DNA of 18,577 nucleotides from CAYTLQ01 sp964438715 (GTDB lineage: Bacteria; Bacteroidota; Ignavibacteria; Ignavibacteriales; Ignavibacteriaceae). The translations under genes were made by a program, and so were the position numbers. Location of the stretch: positions 1 through 18,577 of the forward strand of contig CAYTLQ010000126.1 of NCBI GenBank assembly GCA_964438715.1. The letters run 5' to 3'. Positions 8,507-15,279 of this stretch are shown in pieces; within the stretch, counting starts at the first letter, position 1, and every line of letters starts with the position of its first letter. The notes below the pieces were generated by a model, which was given only the letters and a program-made list of their open reading frames with translations, ran no database searches and had not been told where the DNA came from.

Positions 8507-8541
8507 AAATGCCCCGCGCATACACATGGCACGGGGCATTT
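8507..8541 (-). terminator. intrinsic terminator downstream of pepD
   Basis: A perfect 10-base stem (8507-8516 with 8532-8541) containing CCCCG and closed by a 15-base loop lies 18 bases after the dipeptidase stop. On the minus strand it ends in ATTTTAATT. The strong GC core and position support a terminator that separates the dipeptidase from the S9 peptidase gene. Confidence 0.8.
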
Positions 8542-8558
8542 ACAATATACTTAGTTTA

Positions 8559-10025
8559 TTAATTTAATGTTGCAACTGATTGAAGAATAGATTTTAACAA
8601 CCTGTAGAATTTATCCACCGTCTGTATTTCAATCTTTTCATCGGGACTGTGGGCGCCTGTAATCGTGGGTCCAAATGAAATCATATCAAGTCCCGGTTTT
8701 TTATCTCCCAAAATACCACATTCAAGACCTGCATGTATGGCTTTAATTTCGGGTTCTTTTCCAAATAATTTCTTAAATGCATCAACCGAAATTTTCATTA
8801 TTGTTGAATCCATATTAGGCTTCCAGCCGGGATAACCATCACCTGTTGTAACCTCAGCGCCGCTTAGTTCAAAGGCGGCTTTAACCGATGCGGCGAGATT
8901 TTTTTTTGCACTTTCTATAGAACTTCTTTGTGATGTACCAACAACTACGGTATCATCCGACATAACAATTGTAGCCAGATTGGTTGATGTTTCCACTAAG
9001 CCGGGAATATCGGCACTCATTCTCTGAACAGCATTTGGCATAGCCAATAACAGATTTATTATATTTTTCGTCAGTACACTGCTAAATACCTTTACGGATT
9101 GTGAAGATTTTTTTGTGAGTGTAATCTTTAAATCCGGCTCAACGGAACCATATTCTACAAGAAAAGCCTTTGATAAATTATTTATCACTTCCACAGCCTT
9201 ACCCGAATTAGCAGAAGGCAACCAAACTTCGGCTTCCGCTTCGCGTGGTATCGCATTTCTCTTACTGCCGCCTGAAATAGCGCTGATTAGTGCACCAAAG
9301 GATTCGAGTTGTTTAAGTGAGTGGGCTAAAAGTTTAAGAGCATTTGCTCTCCCGGTGTTTATATCCAGTCCGGAGTGTCCTCCTTTAAGACCTGAAACCA
9401 TCAACTCGAATGATTCCGTACCTTCAGGTAAATTTTCCCACTGAATTTTGTATGTGCCGGCGGTATCAATACCTCCTGAACATCCAACATAAAATGCCCC
9501 ATCCTCTTCTGAGTCAAGATTAAGAAGGTATTTGCCATTAATCATAGACCCATCGAGGTTTGAGGCACCGGTAAGTCCTGTTTCTTCATCAACTGTCAGC
9601 AGAATTTCCAATGGACCATGCACAGCGTCCGGATCTGTAACAATAGCCAGAGCAGCAGCAACTCCAATTCCATTATCACTTCCCAAAGTAGTACCATCGG
9701 CGGTAATCCAGCCATCAACCTGCCTTAATGTAATTGGGTCGTTGTCAAAATCGTGTTGTGTGCCTTTATTTTTTTCACAAACCATATCTACATGCGCCTG
9801 TAGGACAACCACCGGAGCATTTTCATATCCTTTTGTTGCGGGCACCGAAGCAATCAGATTATGTACAGAATCTTCTTTATACCTAATTCCATGCTGATCA
9901 AAAAATCCGCGTAAATATGCAAGTATTTTCTCTTCTTTTTTTGAGGGTCTAGGATACTGAGATATTTCGTAAAACCTTTCCCATACAATTGCAGGGGCAA
10001 GTCCTTTTATTGCTTCTTTTGACAT
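8559..10025 (-). CDS. pepD: aminoacyl-histidine dipeptidase (cytosol nonspecific dipeptidase, M20C)
   Basis: A 488-residue cytoplasmic zinc peptidase of the M20C/PepD type that hydrolyses Xaa-His and other dipeptides in peptide recycling. Metal and catalytic residues are visible in order: H78 and D80 in LQAHVDMVCEKN, D117 in LGSDNGIG, the general base E147 with E148 in TVDEETGLTGA, D171 in LNLDSEEDG, and H459 in ITGAHSPDE. This spacing and the length agree with E. coli PepD. The dimerisation (lid) domain lies at about 205-385, including GLKGGHSG. The start is ATG 10025 with a strong AAGGAGAAAG ribosome binding site. It lies 58 bases downstream of typA on the same strand, without an evident terminator between, so the two may be cotranscribed. 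A strong terminator follows. Confidence 0.95.
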   Translation of the reverse strand: MSKEAIKGLAPAIVWERFYEISQYPRPSKKEEKILAYLRGFFDQHGIRYKEDSVHNLIASVPATKGYENAPVVVLQAHVDMVCEKNKGTQHDFDNDPITLRQVDGWITADGTTLGSDNGIGVAAALAIVTDPDAVHGPLEILLTVDEETGLTGASNLDGSMINGKYLLNLDSEEDGAFYVGCSGGIDTAGTYKIQWENLPEGTESFELMVSGLKGGHSGLDINTGRANALKLLAHSLKQLESFGALISAISGGSKRNAIPREAEAEVWLPSANSGKAVEVINNLSKAFLVEYGSVEPDLKITLTKKSSQSVKVFSSVLTKNIINLLLAMPNAVQRMSADIPGLVETSTNLATIVMSDDTVVVGTSQRSSIESAKKNLAASVKAAFELSGAEVTTGDGYPGWKPNMDSTIMKISVDAFKKLFGKEPEIKAIHAGLECGILGDKKPGLDMISFGPTITGAHSPDEKIEIQTVDKFYRLLKSILQSVATLN

Positions 10026-10083
10026 TACTTTCTCCTTTTACAGTTATATAGAGTACATCTTTTTAAACAGAAACCGGAATACA

Positions 10084-11919
10084 TTAATCAACTTTTTCAG
10101 CCTGAGCCTTTTGTGCCATTCTTGCCTGTTTTTTATCCATTTCTGTTAAGAACTTTTTTCTTATACGAACAGAGTCCGGGGTAATTTCTACATATTCATC
10201 ATCGGTTATCCATTCCAGAGCTTGTTCCAGGGTGAGAATCCTTGCGGGTTCTAACCTTATAGCTTCATCGGCGCCGCTGGCACGCATATTAGTAAGTTGT
10301 TTTGTTTTTGTAACATTAACAATCATATCATTGCTTCGGGAGTTTTCACCAATAACCATCCCTTCATACACTTTTGTCTGGGGCTCTATGAAGAAGACTG
10401 CGCGTTCCTGCAATTTATACATGGCGTATGCTGAGGCAACACCCGCTTCCATTGCAATCAGCGCGCCTCTTTGTCTCTGTATGATATCACCTTTGTATGG
10501 CTCGTATCCATGGAAATTATGGTGTAAAATTCCGTTACCTTTCGTATCGGTTAAAAATTCAGAACGGTATCCAATAAGTCCGCGTGATGGAACAAAAAAT
10601 TCAATTCGGGTATTTTCATTAAAGGTGAGCATGTTTTTCATTTCACCCTTACGCTTCCCCATTTTTTCAATAACAATTCCTACAAATTCATCCGGAACAT
10701 CAATAATAACATGTTCAATCGGCTCACAGAGTACATCATCTATTTTTTTGAGAATAACCTCCGGTTTACTCACCATTAATTCGTATCCCTCCCGTCGCAT
10801 ATTTTCCAAAAGAATGGCGAGATGAAGTTCTCCCCGTCCGCTTACCCTGAAGCAATCGGGTGAATCGGTCATTTCTACCCGTAGTCCGACATTCGTTTTT
10901 AGTTCTTTCGATAACCTTTCACTTAAATTCCTGGTGGTTACATACTTTCCTTCGGTGCCGGCAAAGGGAGAAGTATTTACAAGAAAATTCATTGTGATGC
11001 GCGGCTCTTCAATCGCTACAGTGGGTAATGGCTCCGGATTTGCGGGGTCGGCAATGGTATCGCCGATATCAACATCCTCAAATCCAAGAATTGCTATAAT
11101 ATCTCCCGCAAATGCCTCTTCTACCTCTACTCTCTTTATATTTTCAAAGACATAAAGTTTAGTTACTTTAGCATTAATCTTATTTCCATCACGGGAAATA
11201 AATGTTATAGGGTCACCTGTCTTCACCTTGCCGAAATGAATTTTGCCTATTCCAATTCTGCCCAGATAGTCGTTATAATCAATTGCAGAGATAAGCATAC
11301 GAAATGGCTGCTTTGTATCTGCCTCAGGTGGAGGTATTTTCGTGATGATAGTATCCATTAATGGAATAAGGTCAGTATTGGTGTCACTAAGATCATATCG
11401 GGCAATACCTTGTTTTGCAATTGCATAAACAAACGGGAACTCCAATTGCTCCTCAGTTGCACCAAGTGAAATAAACAGATCGAACACCTCATCAAGAACT
11501 TCATTTGGACGGGCATCTTTCCGGTCAATTTTGTTGATTACTACAACCGGTTTTAAGCCTAACTCGAGCGATTTTTTCAGAACGAACTTCGTCTGTGGCA
11601 GAGGTCCTTCTGCCGCATCAACGAGCAATAATACGCCGTCCACCATCTTCAGGGTACGCTCTACCTCACCGCCAAAATCAGCGTGACCGGGAGTATCGAC
11701 AATGTTTATTTTATAGTTCTTATAACGCACACTAAGATTTTTTGCGAGAATTGTAATTCCCCTCTCCCGTTCCAATGCATTTGAATCCATAATGCGCTTT
11801 TCAACATGCTGATTTTCCCTGAATGCGCCGGTTTGACGCAAAATATGGTCAACCAATGTGGTTTTACCGTGGTCAACATGAGCTATAATTGCAATATTTC
11901 GTATATGAGCGCTTTCCAA
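10084..11919 (-). CDS. typA: ribosome-associated translational GTPase TypA/BipA
   Basis: A 611-residue GTPase of the elongation factor family, which helps ribosome assembly and stress or cold adaptation. GTP-binding motifs are visible: G1 AHVDHGKTTL (13-22), G2 RERGIT (51-56), G3 DTPGH (75-79) and G4 NKID (129-132). The EF-G-like domains follow, and the C-terminal region carries the TypA hallmarks GRGELHL, SRGLIGYRSEFLTDTKG and YEGMVIGE. Length is normal for the family. The start is TTG (11919-11917) with an AAGGAGAG site just upstream; the next in-frame ATG is codon 44, after the P-loop, so the TTG must be used. It is the first minus-strand gene, and a 538-base spacer divides it from the divergent restriction operon. 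The gene itself looks like ordinary core genome. Confidence 0.97.
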   Translation of the reverse strand: MESAHIRNIAIIAHVDHGKTTLVDHILRQTGAFRENQHVEKRIMDSNALERERGITILAKNLSVRYKNYKINIVDTPGHADFGGEVERTLKMVDGVLLLVDAAEGPLPQTKFVLKKSLELGLKPVVVINKIDRKDARPNEVLDEVFDLFISLGATEEQLEFPFVYAIAKQGIARYDLSDTNTDLIPLMDTIITKIPPPEADTKQPFRMLISAIDYNDYLGRIGIGKIHFGKVKTGDPITFISRDGNKINAKVTKLYVFENIKRVEVEEAFAGDIIAILGFEDVDIGDTIADPANPEPLPTVAIEEPRITMNFLVNTSPFAGTEGKYVTTRNLSERLSKELKTNVGLRVEMTDSPDCFRVSGRGELHLAILLENMRREGYELMVSKPEVILKKIDDVLCEPIEHVIIDVPDEFVGIVIEKMGKRKGEMKNMLTFNENTRIEFFVPSRGLIGYRSEFLTDTKGNGILHHNFHGYEPYKGDIIQRQRGALIAMEAGVASAYAMYKLQERAVFFIEPQTKVYEGMVIGENSRSNDMIVNVTKTKQLTNMRASGADEAIRLEPARILTLEQALEWITDDEYVEITPDSVRIRKKFLTEMDKKQARMAQKAQAEKVD

Positions 11920-12073
11920 TAACTCTCCTTTTTTTGAAAAAATAAGACTTTAAAGATGGCTTGAATTGTCTTAATCCGCAAGGCTATTAATTTCGTAAAC
12001 CTCTGAAAAAATGAAATAGTTCATATCAATGAGGATTATAATTCATGAGAAGAAACAAATTTAATTGCAGGAA

Positions 12074-12122
12074 TGTAATGATTGTAATAAACCCCGCGAC
12101 ACAATGACTCTATTACATTACA
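12074..12122. repeat. bipartite inverted repeat next to recombinase remnant
   Basis: TGTAAT (12074-12079) and GTAATA (12084-12089) are answered by TATTAC (12111-12116) and ATTACA (12117-12122): 12 complementary bases with a 4-base bulge in the left arm and a 21-base centre. It lies 7 bases beyond the 3' end of the recombinase remnant. It could be a worn recombination site, a hairpin, or chance in AT-rich DNA. Confidence 0.4.
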
Positions 12123-12128
12123 AATTCT

Positions 12129-12420
12129 TTATGTTATCGAACGGGAATCAATATCCCGAATCTTTAGATTAATTGCCTCGGATATGCTCAAACCACACGA
12201 ATAAATAAATGAAATCCTTACAATGTTTTAAGTTTGGAATTGAATCTAAAATTATTCTTACCTCTTGAACATAGAGAAAACAGGGCAGGGTATTTGGTTT
12301 TTTCATCCGAATAAAAAATTACAGTCTGTTTCTTTCTTCAGTACATTTAAATAAAGAAGATGAACATTGACAATAAACTGTTGATTTATAATTTGAAATC
12401 TAATAAATTCACTAAATGAA
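12129..12420 (-). pseudogene. tyrosine recombinase (phage integrase family) remnant
   Basis: Reading the minus strand in pieces recovers a XerC/D-like integrase. First piece: FQIINQQFIV then YLNVLKKETD (about 12,418-12,306), matching the end of an N-terminal core-binding domain. Second, after a frame change: KKPNTLPCFLYVQEVRIILD then SIPNLKH, matching the usual RPK-LP-vLS-EEv-ILDai-NlKH linker. Third, after another frameshift near 12,215: SFIYSCGLSISEAINL then KIRDIDS, the start of the catalytic domain, ending at TAA (12,131-12,129). Family members have arginine in GLR(I/V)SE; here it is serine, so the protein would be dead even without the frameshifts. The rest of the catalytic domain (HxxR, tyrosine) is missing. 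Decay is recent enough to recognise. It suggests the restriction genes next door arrived with, or inserted at, an integrating element. Confidence 0.75.
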
Positions 12421-12432
12421 ATTGTATTATTT

Positions 12433-12467
12433 TTGACAATATTAGTCAACACCAAAAATGTCAACAC
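12433..12467 (+). promoter_or_regulatory. operator-like repeats over the start of the regulator gene
   Basis: TTGAC and GTCAA (12433-12437 and 12445-12449) form an inverted repeat with a 7-base spacer. GTCAACAC occurs twice, at 12445-12452 and 12460-12467, the second copy inside the first codons of the XRE gene. A TAnnTTTG-type box (TATTTTTG, 12428-12435) overlaps the left arm. This is a plausible autoregulatory operator; binding is inferred. Confidence 0.45.
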
Positions 12468-12760
12468 TAGGACTAAAATTAAGAGAATTACGAAAACAGG
12501 CAGGGTTATCATTAAGAAAAGCTGCCATGCAAGTAGATATTGATGTGGCAATATTAAGTAAAATGGAACGTGGAGAGAGAAAATTCTCAAAAGAATTAGT
12601 TTTAAAATTAGCTGAACTTTATAAAGCAAACTCCGACAAACTTATTATAGACTTTTTAAGTGAAAAAGTGCTTTACGAATTAGAAAACGAAGATTTGGGG
12701 CTTGAAGCATTGAAAGTAGCTGAGAAACAATTAAAATACAAACAAAATAAAAAGAAATAA
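12458..12760 (+). CDS. XRE-family helix-turn-helix regulator of the restriction operon
   Basis: A 100-residue DNA-binding protein with a Cro/cI-type helix-turn-helix at about 5-62: LGLKLRELRKQAGLSLRKAA, then ILSKMERGERKFSKELVLKLAELY. The C-terminal tail is charged (KYKQNKKK). It is first in a tight plus-strand operon, with only one base between its stop and the Mod ATG. Small XRE proteins at this position in restriction loci act as controllers that limit or delay expression of the genes downstream; C proteins are the known example. The repeats overlapping its own start fit autoregulation. The leader would be very short (about 15-20 bases) and I see no strong ribosome binding site. Confidence 0.85.
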   Translation: MSTLGLKLRELRKQAGLSLRKAAMQVDIDVAILSKMERGERKFSKELVLKLAELYKANSDKLIIDFLSEKVLYELENEDLGLEALKVAEKQLKYKQNKKK

Positions 12761-12761
12761 T

Positions 12762-14426
12762 ATGCCAACACTCCAATTCAAAGGTAAAAACATAATATGG
12801 AACCACCACCTGGCTGTTCCTTTTCATACATTGGACGAGGTGCCCGAACTGCATTACCAGCCCGAAAAAGCAAACCTGCCTGACGGCAAGGCAGGCGGCA
12901 ATATGATTATTGAAGGCGACAACCTTATTGCACTAAAAGCACTTTTGCCCCAGTTTGCCGGAAAAATAAAGTGCATTTACATTGACCCGCCTTATAATAC
13001 TGGGAAGGAGGGTTGGATATACAATGACAAAGTAAACAGCCCTTTAATAAATGAATGGATTGGTAAAACAGTTGGTATTGACGATTTAACAAGGCATGAT
13101 AAATGGCTTTGCATGATGGTGCCCCGTCTGAAGTTGCTTAGGGAATTATTATCAGATGACGGTGCAATATTTGTCAGCCTTGATGATAATGAAATTCATA
13201 ATTTTCGAAGAATTATGGATGAAATATTTGGAGAGGAAAATTTCAGAAATATTGTAGTTATCAGACGAGGTATAAAGAGTGTACAAGCACAATTTGAAAC
13301 AGTTGATAAATTAAACTATGGTTTTGAATACTTAGTTATTTATACCCGGAATGAAAAGTTTAGATTCAAAAAGTTTGAGATAGAATTAGAAAATGGTAAA
13401 GAAGGTAGTTGGAATAATCATTGGCGTGGCACAGACAGACCGACAATGCGATATGAAATATTTGGCATTACACCAGAAATAGGGCAATGGCGTTGGGGGA
13501 AAGAAAGAAGTTTAGTCGCTATTGAGAATTATAATGAAATGTTAGAAGAATTAAGTGTTAGTGATGAAGATATTACCCAAGAACAAATAGATAATTGGTA
13601 TAAAAATAAATGCGAAGAATTAGGAGAAGAATTAGACCTTTTAAGGTTATCCAAAAATGGTAAACCAGAGCATTATATTGCACCATCTGAATCAAAATTA
13701 GCTAGTAATTTGTGGATTGACCTAAAACCTAATGGTAGCAGTCAATTAAAGGCTATTTTTAAAAAGAAAGTTTTTAATAATCCCAAATCTGTTGATTTAA
13801 TTAAACGAGTAATAAGATTCATTGAAGGTGATGAAGAAAATATTACTGTATTAGATTCCTTCGCCGGCTCCGGCACTACCATGCACGCAGTAATGGAACT
13901 CAACAAAGAAGATGGCGGCAACCGCAGGTGCATTATGGTGCAAATGACGGAAGCCACCGAAACCGAACCCGACAAAAACATTTGCAAAGACATAACAAGG
14001 GAAAGAGTAAAACGGGCCATTGATAAATACGGATACGATGCAGGTTTCAAATATTACCGCCTCGGTATTCCGCTCGATGCCGAAACCATGCTGGCAGGTC
14101 AATTGCCCACCTACAAGCAGTTTGCAAAATATGTGTATTACCTCTGCTCAGGCGAACACCTCGAAGCCGATGACAAAATAAAAGAAGAAGATTACTATGT
14201 GGGCGAATATGGCAAACAAGCTATTTATCTGGTTTACAAACAGGATTACGAAACGCTAACCCGCCTTGCACTCAACTTAACGCTTGCCGAAAAAATAAAA
14301 AAGCAGCAACCGGGGAAAAAACGCATTGTGTATGCGCCTTCGTGCTTTCTGGATGAGGAGTACTTAACTGATAATCAGATTGAATATGTTGGTATTCCTT
14401 ATAATTTATTCCAGCGTAAACAGTAA
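12762..14426 (+). CDS. mod: type III restriction-modification DNA methyltransferase (Mod subunit)
   Basis: A 554-residue beta-class adenine-N6 methyltransferase. The catalytic motif DPPYNTG (75-81) precedes the AdoMet-binding motif DSFAGSGTT (365-373), the order typical of type III Mod proteins. GDNLIALKALLP and WIYNDKVNSP are also family marks. The variable target recognition region lies at about 165-345. Mod and Res form the complex that methylates one strand of an asymmetric site and cuts between inverted sites. Composition is uneven: three 60- or 50-base samples inside the specificity part counted 25, 35 and 26% G+C, whereas 13,861-13,980 counted 55%. Residues 38-45 (NLPDGKAG) are encoded by a palindromic insertion. 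The start is one base after the XRE stop; DinD follows after 5 bases. The frame is open and all motifs are intact, so it is probably functional. Confidence 0.95.
   Translation: MPTLQFKGKNIIWNHHLAVPFHTLDEVPELHYQPEKANLPDGKAGGNMIIEGDNLIALKALLPQFAGKIKCIYIDPPYNTGKEGWIYNDKVNSPLINEWIGKTVGIDDLTRHDKWLCMMVPRLKLLRELLSDDGAIFVSLDDNEIHNFRRIMDEIFGEENFRNIVVIRRGIKSVQAQFETVDKLNYGFEYLVIYTRNEKFRFKKFEIELENGKEGSWNNHWRGTDRPTMRYEIFGITPEIGQWRWGKERSLVAIENYNEMLEELSVSDEDITQEQIDNWYKNKCEELGEELDLLRLSKNGKPEHYIAPSESKLASNLWIDLKPNGSSQLKAIFKKKVFNNPKSVDLIKRVIRFIEGDEENITVLDSFAGSGTTMHAVMELNKEDGGNRRCIMVQMTEATETEPDKNICKDITRERVKRAIDKYGYDAGFKYYRLGIPLDAETMLAGQLPTYKQFAKYVYYLCSGEHLEADDKIKEEDYYVGEYGKQAIYLVYKQDYETLTRLALNLTLAEKIKKQQPGKKRIVYAPSCFLDEEYLTDNQIEYVGIPYNLFQRKQ
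12875..12895. repeat. palindromic in-frame insertion inside mod
   Basis: CCTGCC (12875-12880) and GGCAGG (12890-12895) pair around a 9-base loop, which also contains GGCA able to pair with the preceding TGCC. It encodes LPDGKAG. From memory, similar CCTGCC...GGCAGG palindromes are scattered through Bacteroidota genomes, sometimes inside genes. No second copy was found in this window. Confidence 0.6.
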
Positions 14427-14431
14427 TAAAT

Positions 14432-15277
14432 ATGAAAAAGGAAATTATCAGAAAATTAACCGACACCTTTCAGGATCATTCTCATACAACCGATAACGGA
14501 ATTGAATTTTGGTTTGCCCGGGATATACAACATCTGTTGGGTTATACAGAATGGCGAAATTTTACGAATGTAATAACCAAAGCAAAAACATCGTGCGAAG
14601 CCAGTGGAAACAACATTACCGACCATTTTGTTGACATCAACAAGATGGTCAATATCGGGTCAGGCGCCCAGAAGCAGGTAGATGATATAATGCTTACAAG
14701 GTATGCCTGTTATCTGATTGCACAAAATGGCGATCCTAAAAAAGAACCTATTGCATTTGCTCAGAATTATTTTGCAGTTCAGACACGAAAATACGAAATA
14801 ATTGAGCAAAGAATAAATGACTGGGAACGGTTACAGGCAAGGGAAAAGCTTAGTTTGTCTGAAAAAGAGCTTTCATCAATTATTTACGAGCAAACAGGCA
14901 GCGATAAAAACTTTGCATTAATCAGAAGTAAAGGCGATGCTGCATTATTTGGCGGTAAAACTACACAACAAATGAAAGAAAAACTGGGAGTTCCCAAAGA
15001 CCGTGCATTAGCTGATTTTCTGCCGACAATTACAATCAAAGCAAAAGATTTTGCTACTGAAATTACCATTTTTAATGCAAAAGATAAGTTGTTGAAGACC
15101 GAAAGTGAGATTTCGGCAGAACATATTAAAAACAATAAAGGGGTTAGGAAACTTTTACTTGAACGGGGCATAAAACCCGAAGAATTACCACCGGAAGAGG
15201 ATATCAAAAAATTGGAACGAAGGGTAAAAAGTGATGAAAAACAAATTGGCAAAAAACCTGATAAGTTAAAAGAGTAA
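14432..15277 (+). CDS. dinD: DinD-like DNA damage-inducible protein inside the restriction operon
   Basis: A 281-residue protein close in length and pattern to E. coli DinD (about 274). The N-terminal Bro-N-like part (about 20-115) has FWFARDIQHLLGYTEWRNF, then AKTSCEASGNNITDHF, MVNIGSGA, RYACYLIAQNGDPKK and AQNYFAVQTRK. The C-terminal half includes LFGG (DinD: LYGG), LGVPKDRALADFL, and the ending VRKLLLERGIKPEELPPEEDIKKLERRV, matching the DinD GGTMPEELP and IKQLE tail. E. coli DinD is LexA-controlled and inhibits RecA filaments. Here it has no promoter of its own: it sits 5 bases after Mod and 2 bases before Res, so it is expressed with the restriction system. Roles could include moderating RecA after cleavage or, since Bro-N proteins include antirepressors, acting on the XRE regulator. 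Both are inference. I saw no LexA box at the operon start. Confidence 0.85.
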   Translation: MKKEIIRKLTDTFQDHSHTTDNGIEFWFARDIQHLLGYTEWRNFTNVITKAKTSCEASGNNITDHFVDINKMVNIGSGAQKQVDDIMLTRYACYLIAQNGDPKKEPIAFAQNYFAVQTRKYEIIEQRINDWERLQAREKLSLSEKELSSIIYEQTGSDKNFALIRSKGDAALFGGKTTQQMKEKLGVPKDRALADFLPTITIKAKDFATEITIFNAKDKLLKTESEISAEHIKNNKGVRKLLLERGIKPEELPPEEDIKKLERRVKSDEKQIGKKPDKLKE

Positions 15278-15279
15278 CT

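Noticed and set aside
10232..10825. Long plus-strand open frame opposite typA
   Set aside because: Shadow of the well-supported typA gene; serine- and isoleucine-rich translation without a domain.
12433..12438. TTGACA as a sigma70 -35 box
   Set aside because: A matching -10 would fall on the XRE start codon, so the hexamer more likely belongs to the operator-like repeat.
12303..12629. Minus-strand 108-codon hydrophobic open frame
   Set aside because: Its first two-thirds mirrors the XRE gene; only its last third is meaningful and belongs to the recombinase remnant.
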